Assembly (NCBI RefSeq): GCF_010614805.1
Contig: NZ_JAAFZC010000001.1
Span: forward strand, 2,272,001 to 2,336,000
Origin: Pseudooceanicola aestuarii
GTDB taxonomy: Bacteria > Pseudomonadota > Alphaproteobacteria > Rhodobacterales > Rhodobacteraceae
DNA: 64,000 bases
Direction: 5' to 3'
Part shown: piece after piece, positions 34,320 through 42,851 of the stretch
Numbering within the stretch: the stretch's first letter is position 1
Layout: the number at the start of each line of letters is the position of its first letter
Made by a program: the position numbers and the translations under genes
The notes under the pieces: generated by a model
The model's input: the letters and a program-made list of their open reading frames with translations, nothing else
Told to the model about the DNA's origin: nothing
Databases searched by the model: none

Positions 34320-35063
34320 TCAGACCATCAATGCAGCCAGGATCGCGATCTCCGCCACCTGTTGCGCGGCGCCCAGCACGTCGCCGGTCTGACCGCCGAT
34401 CAGCCGCCGGGCCCGCACCGCCAGCGCCAGCACCGCGACGCCGGCCAGCAACCCGGCTGCCAGCATGTCGCGCAGCCCTGCCGTGGCCAGTACCACGGCC
34501 AGTCCCAGCCCGACGGCCAGCGCCGCATCGCCCCCGCGCACCCGGCCCATGCCGCGCGCCAAACCGTCGGCGCGGGCAAAGGGCAGCACTGCCATCAGCG
34601 GCACCATGGCGCTGCGCGACAGGGCAAAGACGCCCAGCACCGCCCAGCCGCCACCCGGTTGCGCCAGCACCAGGGTCAGACCGTACCACCGCGCCAGAAG
34701 CGCCAGCATCAGCGCCACCGCGCCGTAGCTGCCCAACCGGCTGTCGCGCATGATCTCCAGCCGGCGCGCGCGGTCGGCCTGAACGCCGAATCCGTCCGCG
34801 CAATCGGCCAGCCCGTCCTCGTGCAGCGCGCCGGTCAGCCAGACCGACAGGCCCAGCACCACGATCGCCGCGCCACCCGACGGCAGGCCCAGCCGCAGCG
34901 CCAGCATTCCCGCCAGGGCCGCAAGCGCGCCCAGCACCAGCCCCGCCAGCGGATAGGCCCAGGCCGCCCCGGCGCCGCGGGGCGCGTGGTCGGGCAGCGG
35001 CAACCGGCTGAGCAATCCAAGCGCGGCGAGCAGATCGGCGGGGGCATATCGGGCAGGGGTCAT
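34320..35063 (-). CDS. cobS: Adenosylcobinamide-GDP ribazoletransferase
   Basis: A 247-residue membrane enzyme that joins GDP-activated cobinamide to alpha-ribazole in the last steps of cobalamin synthesis. Family motifs are [15 protein letters not shown] (acidic metal site), [11 protein letters not shown] and several hydrophobic helices. It reads away from cobT with 68 bases between the two starts. No cobalamin riboswitch fits in that space. Confidence 0.93.
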   Translation of the reverse strand: MTPARYAPADLLAALGLLSRLPLPDHAPRGAGAAWAYPLAGLVLGALAALAGMLALRLGLPSGGAAIVVLGLSVWLTGALHEDGLADCADGFGVQADRARRLEIMRDSRLGSYGAVALMLALLARWYGLTLVLAQPGGGWAVLGVFALSRSAMVPLMAVLPFARADGLARGMGRVRGGDAALAVGLGLAVVLATAGLRDMLAAGLLAGVAVLALAVRARRLIGGQTGDVLGAAQQVAEIAILAALMV

Positions 35064-35131
35064 TTCAGCTTGCTCCGCACGGGGGACAGATTAGACAGGT
35101 CGGATCCTATACCAGATGCGGAGCCAGCGCG

Positions 35132-36142
35132 ATGTCCGACCCCTTTGCCACCTTCACCGCGTTTGCCGAGGTCTTGCGCGCCGCGCCCGGTCCCGATTCC
35201 GGCGCTGCTGCCGGCGCGTCGGCGCGCAACGGTCAGCTGACCAAGCCCCCCGGCGCCCTGGGCCGGCTGGAGGATCTGGCGGAGTGGTATGCCGGCTGGC
35301 GCGGCGACCCAAGGCCCCGGATCACCGCGCCGCAGGTGCTGATCTTCGCGGGGAATCACGGGGTTGCAGCGCGCGGTGTCTCGGCCTTCCCGGCGGAGGT
35401 GACGGCCCAGATGGTGCTGAATTTCCAGGCGGGTGGGGCGGCGATCAACCAATTGTCCGACCTGCATGGCGCGGCCATGTCGGTCCATCCGCTGGCGCTG
35501 GACCGTCCCACCGCCGATTTCACCCAGGGCCCGGCGATGACCCAGGCGGACTGCCTGGCCGCCTTGCGCACCGGCTGGGACGCGGTGGATCCGCAGGCCG
35601 ATCTGCTGATCACCGGAGAGATGGGGATCGGCAACACCACGTCGGCGGCGGCCATGGTCCATGCGCTGTTCGGCGGCGCGGCGGCGGAATGGGTCGGGCG
35701 CGGCACCGGCGTGGATGCCGAAGGGCTGGCCCGCAAGGCCGAGGTCGTCGCTGCGGGCGTGGCCGCCAACCGTCCCGTCGGCGGGTTGGAGGTGCTGCGC
35801 TGCCTGGGCGGACGGGAAATCGCGGCCATGGCGGGGGCCATCGCACGGGCGCGGCTGCTGCGCATCCCGGTGCTGCTGGATGGGTTCATCTGCTGTGCCG
35901 CCGCCGCCGCGCTCGCCGATGTGGTGCCCGGTGCGCTGGATCATGCGCTGGCCGGTCATGTCAGTGCCGAGGCCGCGCATCCTGCGCTGTTGTCCCGGCT
36001 GGGCAAGACGCCGTTGCTGTCGCTGGATCTGCGCCTGGGCGAAGGCTCCGGCGCTGCGCTGGCCCTCGGGGTGCTGAAGGGGGCGATTGCCTGCCATTCC
36101 GGCATGGCGACCTTTGCCGAGGCGGGGGTGAGCGGCGGCTGA
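35132..36142 (+). CDS. cobT: Nicotinate-nucleotide-dimethylbenzimidazole phosphoribosyltransferase
   Basis: A 336-residue cytoplasmic enzyme that makes alpha-ribazole phosphate from dimethylbenzimidazole. Motifs are [47 protein letters not shown] and the catalytic glutamate in [11 protein letters not shown] at the end. It is divergent from cobS. The ATG at 35132 has GGAG upstream. Together with CobS it completes lower-ligand attachment. Confidence 0.95.
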   Translation: MSDPFATFTAFAEVLRAAPGPDSGAAAGASARNGQLTKPPGALGRLEDLAEWYAGWRGDPRPRITAPQVLIFAGNHGVAARGVSAFPAEVTAQMVLNFQAGGAAINQLSDLHGAAMSVHPLALDRPTADFTQGPAMTQADCLAALRTGWDAVDPQADLLITGEMGIGNTTSAAAMVHALFGGAAAEWVGRGTGVDAEGLARKAEVVAAGVAANRPVGGLEVLRCLGGREIAAMAGAIARARLLRIPVLLDGFICCAAAAALADVVPGALDHALAGHVSAEAAHPALLSRLGKTPLLSLDLRLGEGSGAALALGVLKGAIACHSGMATFAEAGVSGG

Positions 36143-36182
36143 TCGCGCAGGCCCGCCGTCGCGCTGGCTGTCCCTGCGGACC

Positions 36183-37139
36183 CTATTCCGGCGCGGCGTC
36201 GTCCCGAAGCGGGCGGTCGGCGTTTTCGAACCGTTCCAAACGTTTGCGGAACCGGGGCATAGACAGCCGGTCCGACACATTGGCACAGAGGTAATAGACC
36301 AGCCGTTCCCGCTCCTCCGTCTCCAGATGGCCAAGGAGACTGCGCAGGTAGGGCGGATGGTCGCGCCGGGCGCGGTGCAAGACGGCAAAGCGCGCGGGCG
36401 TCAGTTCGCCCAGCATTGCGGCCTCCAGCAGGGGGTAGAACATGCCCATGCGCAGAAGGCTGCCTTGCAGCGCCTCGCCCATGAAGGGAAGGCGCAGCTT
36501 GGTCACATGGGGGCGGGTGAACAGGGCGGCATGCATGGCGTCCATATCGTGACGCGGATCGTAGAGCACATGCACGCGCTCGGCGGCGTCGATCATGTCG
36601 GGGGCATAGCCGTAGCGATCGGTAAAGGAGGTCCGGCGCATGTGGCTGAACCTGTCGTCCCATTCGGTCACGCGCGGATCCAGCGTCGCCTGCGGCTGCA
36701 CTGCCACCACCCGCGCCCCAGGGGCTGCTACGGAAAAAGCGCAGGCGGCATAGGCGCAGGGCCCGGCGCCGTAGAACAGCACCTGGTCGAATTCCTCGAA
36801 GATGCCGTCGTCGATCAACCGGTCAAAGAAGGCATAGACGCGTGGGTTGCGGAACCAGGTGTCGCCGTCCGATGCCAGGCACATATGCGACCAGCCGTGG
36901 TCGCGTACCATGGTCCAGCCCAGCGGCTGGGCGCCCTCGTTCAGCGATTGCATGCCCTGGATCGTTTCAAACGACACCAGAAGCGACCGTCCACCGTCGA
37001 TCATGGCGGCGAAATGGCGCTTGCCCAGCGGTTGGAAATGGCCGGCCTCCCGACTGACGGCCATCAAGGCGCGCAGCCAGTCCGCCCGGGAAAGATGTGA
37101 CAGGGATGCGGAAAGATCGACGGGTGAATCCTGCGCCAT
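36183..37139 (-). CDS. Conserved Rhodobacteraceae protein of unclear function
   Basis: A 318-residue protein. By memory, relatives in Roseobacter genomes carry the annotation 'phosphoadenosine phosphosulfate reductase', but the CC...C..C iron-sulfur signature of CysH is absent, so that name is doubtful. Visible segments are SLLVSFETIQGM, DGDTWFRNP and YGAGPCAYAACAFSVAAPGARVVAVQP, a Gly-rich turn that could begin a Rossmann-like nucleotide site. It lies immediately downstream of three glycosyltransferase-like genes on the same strand. The ATG at 37139 is the only start that opens at the family N-terminus. A link to glycan assembly is inferred from context. Confidence 0.6.
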   Translation of the reverse strand: MAQDSPVDLSASLSHLSRADWLRALMAVSREAGHFQPLGKRHFAAMIDGGRSLLVSFETIQGMQSLNEGAQPLGWTMVRDHGWSHMCLASDGDTWFRNPRVYAFFDRLIDDGIFEEFDQVLFYGAGPCAYAACAFSVAAPGARVVAVQPQATLDPRVTEWDDRFSHMRRTSFTDRYGYAPDMIDAAERVHVLYDPRHDMDAMHAALFTRPHVTKLRLPFMGEALQGSLLRMGMFYPLLEAAMLGELTPARFAVLHRARRDHPPYLRSLLGHLETEERERLVYYLCANVSDRLSMPRFRKRLERFENADRPLRDDAAPE

Positions 37140-37340
37140 GTGGTCTGCCTCGCGTATCTGGCTACCGGGCCGTGGCCGGTCCTGGTGATTGTCCCGGTCC
37201 CGGTTTTTCGGACCGATTGTCCGGCCGTTCTTCCGCAGGCGCGCCGGGGGCGGGATCGGCCACCGCATGCGCGCCGGGGTGAAGGGTCAGGCTAGCGGCG
37301 GATTCGGGCATAAACTGGGAAAACTTCATGCAACTTGTTG

Positions 37341-38408
37341 TCACTTTTCCGGGCGTGCCTCCGCCTCTCTCCGGGCGCGCGCCAGGTTGGCGTGATGCAC
37401 CATGAAGCGCGCTGCCTCCGGGGGCAGGGGGCGGGTCGGGCCGGTCATCAGCAGACGGCCGAACAGGGCGCGAAAGGGTTCTGACCCCATCAGTTCGGTG
37501 AACCGCGCCTTGCGCCAGGCGACGGCGGCGGCGTGCAGGCGGGCCAGCGTCGCATCGGCCAGCAATTCGGCGCGGGCGGCCTGCATCCGGGGGGCAAGCG
37601 CGGCGATGCTTCGGTCTTCGTCCGTGTTGAAATTGCGATCCACCCAGTAATCCACGTCCAGCATGTCGGCATCATGCACCGCGCGTCCGCGATCGGCCTT
37701 CAGCACGTAGCTTTCCATCGCGCCCAGCGGATAATGGTTCAGCTGCGCCAACCCGAAATTGGGCCGTCCATAGGGGGAGAAGATGCGCCCGCTGCGAAAC
37801 GCCGCATCCAGCTCCCGGCCATGCCCGTCGAACCAGCGCGCGCTGTCCAGGCGGTCGGGAGCCGGGGCGCGGGGGCGGTGGACGCCGGGTTTGGCATATA
37901 TGCCGTCATTGCGATATAGCGTCTTGAACATCGCCGCGCGCCAGGGCCAGTGGATGACCTCCGGCGCGGCGCGGGTGAAGATTTCGGTGACCGGGCGGTC
38001 GTCGTAATGGATCTGGCCAGCATTGCCGAACAGCCGCCAGGTCAGGGTGATCGCGGTGGCTTCGGGCAGGGCGGCCAGCAGATCGGGAATGCGGCGCGCC
38101 CCGACATGGATGTTGACGAATTCGTCCACGTCCAGTGGCAGGATCCAGTCGGCGCGGCGCGTGATCTCCAGCCCGGCGGCCTGTTTCAGGGCGGTGAACT
38201 GGATGCCGCCCTTGTCATGCGGGCCGTCGTTGCGGATGTGGGTCAGCTGACCCATCGCCTGCAACCGGTCCAGCATTGCATCGGTGCCATCCTGGCAATT
38301 GTTTGAAAACACCAGAAAATCCGTAATTCCACAGGCGCGATGATGGGCCAGCCATTCCAAGAGGAACGCGGCCTCGTTGCGCAGGGTCAGGATGGCGAGG
38401 ATGCGCAT
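37341..38408 (-). CDS. Glycosyltransferase (GT2/GT92-like)
   Basis: A 355-residue glycosyltransferase. LTLRNEAAFLLEWLAHHR at the N-terminus opens a Rossmann-like GT-A fold, LVFSNNCQDGTDAMLDRLQ contains the acidic donor-site segment, and ILPLDVDEFVNIHVG is a DxD-type metal motif. The C-terminal part has HYPLGAMESYVLK. It belongs to the same subfamily as two other proteins in this cluster. Acceptor and sugar are unknown. Confidence 0.82.
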   Translation of the reverse strand: MRILAILTLRNEAAFLLEWLAHHRACGITDFLVFSNNCQDGTDAMLDRLQAMGQLTHIRNDGPHDKGGIQFTALKQAAGLEITRRADWILPLDVDEFVNIHVGARRIPDLLAALPEATAITLTWRLFGNAGQIHYDDRPVTEIFTRAAPEVIHWPWRAAMFKTLYRNDGIYAKPGVHRPRAPAPDRLDSARWFDGHGRELDAAFRSGRIFSPYGRPNFGLAQLNHYPLGAMESYVLKADRGRAVHDADMLDVDYWVDRNFNTDEDRSIAALAPRMQAARAELLADATLARLHAAAVAWRKARFTELMGSEPFRALFGRLLMTGPTRPLPPEAARFMVHHANLARARREAEARPEK

Positions 38409-38411
38409 GGC

Positions 38412-40751
38412 TCAGCTTTCCAGGTCCAGCGCCAGGGCGTAGGCCACGCGCTCTGCCGCCGTCAGGCGCAGGGCGATGGCCTGCTGGTAGAGATCCTCGA
38501 ATTCCGGTGTCGCGTGCAGTTCGACGGCCTTGGCCCGGTGCCAGTCGAATCCGTCGCGGTGCAGCTGCGCCAGCGGGGCGTCCTGCATCAGGCGGTCTAT
38601 CTCGGCGCGGGTGCGGGGCACGTTGCGCTTGATCGTGATGTCGCGGAAATCGCACCAATCCATGCGGATCCAGTAGTTCAACCCGATGGAGCGGTCGACA
38701 TGCAGCGCCCGGCCCCGCTGGCGTTTCACCAGGTAGCTCTCGGCGGAGCGCAGGGCGTAATGGTTCAGTTGCAGCAAGTCATAGCCGATGGTCTTTTTCG
38801 ACGACCGCCAGCCGTTCTTCAGTACCTCCCTGGTCATCGGCGCGCCCGAGCCGTTCACCCACAGCACCTGGTCGGTCCTGTCTTCGTCCAGCTTGTTCGG
38901 GCGGTGACAGGACAGTTTCGCGTAGGCACCGATATTGCGGTACATCGTCTTGAACCCCCAGACGGTATGCGGCTTGGGGCAGAATTTCGGGGCGCAGCTG
39001 TCGAACTGGTCAATCACCAGGTCATCGCGCAGGTCGGTCACGCCGTTGTGGCCGAACAGCCGCCAGGTCATCGCCACGTTGGTCGCGCCCGGCACCCGGT
39101 CGAAGAAATCGGCCAGCGTGCCATTGCCGCAGCGCACGTTGACGAATTCGTCAACGTCGAAATGGGCGATCCACTCGGCGTTCTGCACCACAGGTTCGGT
39201 CAGCGCGTTGTCCAGCGCCCATTGCTGCGGGGAATTGCCCTTCCAATCGTTGTTGTTGCGGTGATGGACCACGCCCAAGTGGTCCAGCCGGTCCAGGATC
39301 GCATCGGTCCCGTCGCTGCAATCATTGGTGTAGATCAGGAAATTGTCGAACCCCACGGCGCGGTGATAGGCGATCCATTCCAGGATATAGGGGGCCTCGT
39401 TCTTCATGCAGGCGACGGCGACATTGCCGGTGCTGCCCGGCGGCAGGGTGCGGGGCGCGGCAGGAGTGTAGGCGGGGGCCGCGGCTTCCTCCGCCAGGCG
39501 GCCGATATCGTTGTGCGGCTTGAAGCTGGAGGTCTGGAGGGCGTGGAATTTCTCAACCGCCAGGGGCGGCAGGGCCTGCTGCCCTCCAGGGGAAAGGGCA
39601 GCCGTCGGCGCGTCCGCCGTGTCGGGGCGCTTTTCGGCGGTGGCCTCGGCGGTGGCGCGGTCGATCCGCCAGAGATTGGCGAGCAGGTATTGCGAGGGAC
39701 GATAGCCCCGCGTCGGGTCGGCTTCTGCCCAGGTCTGGCCGCCGGTCGGCGGCGGCGGGGTCAGGGGGAAATCGGCCAGGGCGGGATGGGCGGCGCGCAG
39801 CGTGGAATCCTGCGGGGCAAGGCGCTGCACCATGTCCGACAGCGCGGCAGGGTCCAGCGGCGGGCCGGGGATGAACACGTCCTCCAGCAGCGCGGACCAC
39901 AGCTTGCGCGGCAGAACCCGCGTCCGGTCAGAGAGATGGCGCAGCAGCAGGTCGTTCATCTGCCGCGCGCGGGTGACAAATGCCGCAGGGGGCTGCGCGG
40001 GGGCGGCGGTTGGCTCGGCCTTGCCGATCTGGTCGGGAATGTCGAAGGCGGCGCGCAGTTCCGCTGTCACCTTGGGGCCATGGAGGCGGTCGGGCAGATA
40101 GGGCCGCAGCCGCGTCGCACCGGCGCCGAAGATACCGTCCCAATGGGCCACCAGCCGCGCGTAATCCAGCCAGAAAACCGGGGTCTGGATGCGCTGGAAC
40201 CGACCGGCCACGGGATCGGCCTCCGGGGCCAGTGCCAGGCAGGCGTCCCACCAATCGGCACCCTGCGGCAGGTCGCGTTCCAGGTCCAGCGGTCGGGCGC
40301 GGCCCTCCATCACCTGCTGGGCATAGCTGCGGGCCAGAAGCCGGGCGCGGTCGTCGACCCAGGCGGTGACACTGATGTCGCCGGACAGCGGCGCCAGCAG
40401 CGCCCGCAGGCGCTCCAGCTCCGACGGGCGGGTCAGGCCGCTGGCCAGTTGGCTGGCCGACAGGATCAGCACGTCGGGGCGATGGGTCTCCACCTCTCGC
40501 AGCAATCCACGCTGGACATCCTCCCGCAGGGTCTGCTGTTTCTCGGCGGTGACATACCCCCGGTTGAAGCGCAGCGGATCCACGGCCTGCGGATCGGAGA
40601 CGGCCATGAACAGGCGGGTGTGGTTGCGGGGGCCGGGGGCGCGTGGGAACAGAACGCCCCTGGCCAAAAGCTGGTCCCGCTTGTCCGCCAGCACGCGTTG
40701 CAGGCGCAGGGCGCCGGTCTGGTCGGGGCCGATATGCAGGTGGATCTTCAT
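38412..40751 (-). CDS. Two-domain protein: degenerate sulfotransferase-like N-terminus fused to GT92-like glycosyltransferase
   Basis: A 779-residue protein. The N-terminal ~300 residues look like a sulfotransferase-type domain whose P-loop is lost: HIGPDQTGALRLQ where active forms carry a GxxKTGTTxLQ-like sequence. A linker of low complexity follows (about residues 300-440). From residue ~443 there is an intact glycosyltransferase half: ACMKNEAPYILEWIAYHR, YTNDCSDGTDAILDRLD and HFDVDEFVNVRCG. Its start overlaps the stop of the upstream sulfotransferase gene by 4 bases. The fused domain could bind the sulfate donor's acceptor or simply be structural. The start ATG at 40751 is clear. Confidence 0.8.
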   Translation of the reverse strand: MKIHLHIGPDQTGALRLQRVLADKRDQLLARGVLFPRAPGPRNHTRLFMAVSDPQAVDPLRFNRGYVTAEKQQTLREDVQRGLLREVETHRPDVLILSASQLASGLTRPSELERLRALLAPLSGDISVTAWVDDRARLLARSYAQQVMEGRARPLDLERDLPQGADWWDACLALAPEADPVAGRFQRIQTPVFWLDYARLVAHWDGIFGAGATRLRPYLPDRLHGPKVTAELRAAFDIPDQIGKAEPTAAPAQPPAAFVTRARQMNDLLLRHLSDRTRVLPRKLWSALLEDVFIPGPPLDPAALSDMVQRLAPQDSTLRAAHPALADFPLTPPPPTGGQTWAEADPTRGYRPSQYLLANLWRIDRATAEATAEKRPDTADAPTAALSPGGQQALPPLAVEKFHALQTSSFKPHNDIGRLAEEAAAPAYTPAAPRTLPPGSTGNVAVACMKNEAPYILEWIAYHRAVGFDNFLIYTNDCSDGTDAILDRLDHLGVVHHRNNNDWKGNSPQQWALDNALTEPVVQNAEWIAHFDVDEFVNVRCGNGTLADFFDRVPGATNVAMTWRLFGHNGVTDLRDDLVIDQFDSCAPKFCPKPHTVWGFKTMYRNIGAYAKLSCHRPNKLDEDRTDQVLWVNGSGAPMTREVLKNGWRSSKKTIGYDLLQLNHYALRSAESYLVKRQRGRALHVDRSIGLNYWIRMDWCDFRDITIKRNVPRTRAEIDRLMQDAPLAQLHRDGFDWHRAKAVELHATPEFEDLYQQAIALRLTAAERVAYALALDLES

Positions 40752-41401
40752 GCTGGTCCCTCCTGGTGCATGGCGGCCGGATCGCGCCGTTGCGCATTCT
40801 CGTTGGCGCGGCCCCACCATGGCAGATCCAGCCCCAGATGCGCTGCCAGCCGTGCCTGCGCGTCGGGGGCGGCGATGTCCAGTTCCAGGTAGGCGGGATC
40901 GCCTGCGAAAATCTGCTCCAGATGTGCGTAATGCCCGTCGATCCAGCGCGTCAGCTCGGCCTGCGTGGTGCCAAAGCCGCTGGGAAGACCGGGAATATCG
41001 GCATCGGGCAGACGCTTGGCCATGTTGGTCCAGCGCATCATCGATCCGGCAAGTGCGCCGGCGTCGCGGCGGGTGGCGGTGAATTTCACCTGCGGGTGAC
41101 GCGCGCGCAGCGCGGCGATCAGGGCGTGATCCATCTGCGGCCAGGCCGAATGTCCGCCCTTGAGGAACGAGGCCTCGGCCACGGCGTCGAACTCTCCCAG
41201 CAGATGCAGCGGATCGCCGGTGGCAAAGAACCCGCGATACAGAACCAACCCGACGAAATTGCGCCACAGCGCCGGGTCGGCGGTCTGGCCGCGCCGGATG
41301 CGGTGGTCGGCCACGGCCAGCCCGGCGGCTTTCATCGCCTCCGCGAAGGTGGTCGTGCCGCTTTTCGGCAGGCCAAGGTTGATCACGCGCATCCGGCTCA
41401 T
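40748..41401 (-). CDS. Sulfotransferase-family protein
   Basis: A 217-residue sulfotransferase candidate. LGLPKSGTTTFAEAM is the 5'-phosphosulfate (PAPS) binding loop and TRRDAGALAGSMMRW the 3'-phosphate segment. It would transfer sulfate from PAPS to a sugar hydroxyl in the cytoplasm. It overlaps the neighbouring genes by 4 bases on each side, so translation is coupled through the cluster. An alternative start at 41392 (MRVINLG) would remove three residues. Confidence 0.8.
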   Translation of the reverse strand: MSRMRVINLGLPKSGTTTFAEAMKAAGLAVADHRIRRGQTADPALWRNFVGLVLYRGFFATGDPLHLLGEFDAVAEASFLKGGHSAWPQMDHALIAALRARHPQVKFTATRRDAGALAGSMMRWTNMAKRLPDADIPGLPSGFGTTQAELTRWIDGHYAHLEQIFAGDPAYLELDIAAPDAQARLAAHLGLDLPWWGRANENAQRRDPAAMHQEGPA

Positions 41402-42441
41402 CCCGTGCCCTCCGGAAGGAGACCCAGGCGGTGCAACAGCGCCTCCTCCTGCGGGGGCAGGGTGGAGACGGCGCGCAACTGCGCCTGCATCGCCTGGTAG
41501 GCGGGCAGCGCCAGCAGCGCGTCGCGGCAGGCGCGGTGCTGGATCACGGCCTCCGCATGCAGGCTGTCGATGCGGGGCAGTGATTTCAGCGCCGCGATCT
41601 CGGCCTCCAACCGGGGCAGATAGCGTTGGATGCTTTGGTCCTGATAGGCGACATCGGCGCGCTCGCGCCAGTAAGTGTTGTCAAAGGCGCGGTTTTCGCG
41701 GTTCACGTCGCCCCGGTCGTTTTTCACCAGATAGCTGTCCAGAGAGCGCAGCGCGTAATGGTTCAACGTCGCCAGGTCGCGCGCACCCTGGGCCGGGAAC
41801 TTGCGGATGCGGCGGTCGTTGGCGGCCACCAGGAACTTGTGCGGCACCGGGCGACCCGATCCGTCGGTCCAGGCGGGGCGGCGGCGTGGCGGCAGCGTCT
41901 TCTTGAAGAACGGGCGATGCGCGCCGTAATATTGCAGCGGGAAATCTTTGCGGACCAGGGACTTGACCTCGATTGCCTTTTCCCCGCACCAGATGTCGGG
42001 ATTGTGCGACCGGGTGAATTGTTCAATCACTGGGCGGTCGGCAAAGGCGTCGATACCGTCATTGCCGAAGAACTGGAAGGTGACGGAAATCGCCTGCGGG
42101 TCGCCACAGGCGGCGATCAGCGCCGGGATCGTGTGGTCGCCTGTATGGATGTTCAGGAACTCGTCCACATCGGCGATCCAGACCCAATCGGCGCCGGTGA
42201 CGATGTCGTGTCTGCGCGAATCCTTCAGGGCCTCCATCTGGTAGTTGCGCCCCTGGGCGGGGTTGGGCAGGTGGCGCACCACGCCGTGCCCGTCCAGCGC
42301 ATCCAGCATCCGGTCAGTCGCATCGGTGCAATCGTTGGAATAGATCAGGAAATCGGTCACGCCCAGCAGTCGGTTGAAGGCGATCCATTCCAGCAGGAAG
42401 GGGCCTTCGTTCTTGACGCAGGTGATGGCGGTGATCTTCAT
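41398..42441 (-). CDS. Glycosyltransferase (GT2/GT92-like)
   Basis: A 347-residue glycosyltransferase and the first gene of the cluster. CVKNEGPFLLEWIAFNR, YSNDCTDATDRMLDALD and IADVDEFLNIHTG match the corresponding segments of the two paralogues in the cluster. It is slightly shorter, with the catalytic domain nearly filling the chain. Its upstream gap (42442-42851) is shared with the divergent OmpA gene. The specific sugar is unknown. Confidence 0.82.
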   Translation of the reverse strand: MKITAITCVKNEGPFLLEWIAFNRLLGVTDFLIYSNDCTDATDRMLDALDGHGVVRHLPNPAQGRNYQMEALKDSRRHDIVTGADWVWIADVDEFLNIHTGDHTIPALIAACGDPQAISVTFQFFGNDGIDAFADRPVIEQFTRSHNPDIWCGEKAIEVKSLVRKDFPLQYYGAHRPFFKKTLPPRRRPAWTDGSGRPVPHKFLVAANDRRIRKFPAQGARDLATLNHYALRSLDSYLVKNDRGDVNRENRAFDNTYWRERADVAYQDQSIQRYLPRLEAEIAALKSLPRIDSLHAEAVIQHRACRDALLALPAYQAMQAQLRAVSTLPPQEEALLHRLGLLPEGTG

Positions 42442-42851
42442 CGCGACGCGCGCGCCTGACGCTTGATTCTGGTCATGTCTGTGCCCTGCTCGCTATGCGG
42501 GTCGCCCTGACGGAGCGCCGCGATCCTGGTCCCGTTTCCCGCGCCACCCACCGTTGGGTGGTATCATGCCGGGCCGGTGTTTCGCCAATGTTTCGGTGAC
42601 CAGAATGGCGAATTTAGGGCGGTTTGCCGACCTCCTCCGGGCCGGCGGGCCAGGGGTGAACGGTCAGGGGCCGGGCAAGGGCGGGCAGGATCGGGGCCGG
42701 TCCCGCAGCGTGTTTTCGCCGGTGGCGGTCAGGATCATTTGCGCCGCGATGAAACCCGATGCGCCGCTGGCGCGTTCTGAGTTCAAAGCGATCCCTCCCG
42801 CCCATACCGGGTGCGGGCCACCGGGAAGCCGCAAAAAGGAGTATCTACAGG
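42442..42851. other. Intergenic region upstream of the glycosyltransferase cluster and ompA
   Basis: This 410-base divergent gap has no supported gene. It contains an exact inverted repeat CCACCCA/TGGGTGG (42544-42561) with a CCGT loop. The ompA-side ribosome binding site AAGGAG is at about 42836-42841. The reading frames open here (42554 and onward) look like chance open frames in GC-rich DNA. Promoters for both sides must be here, but none is clear. Confidence 0.5.

Noticed and set aside
35064..35131. Cobalamin riboswitch between cobS and cobT
   Set aside because: The 68-base gap is too short for the element and has no B12-box sequence.
36183..37139. A phosphoadenosine phosphosulfate reductase
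   Set aside because: The cysteine motifs of that enzyme are absent; a real cysH with them is at 49088-49846.
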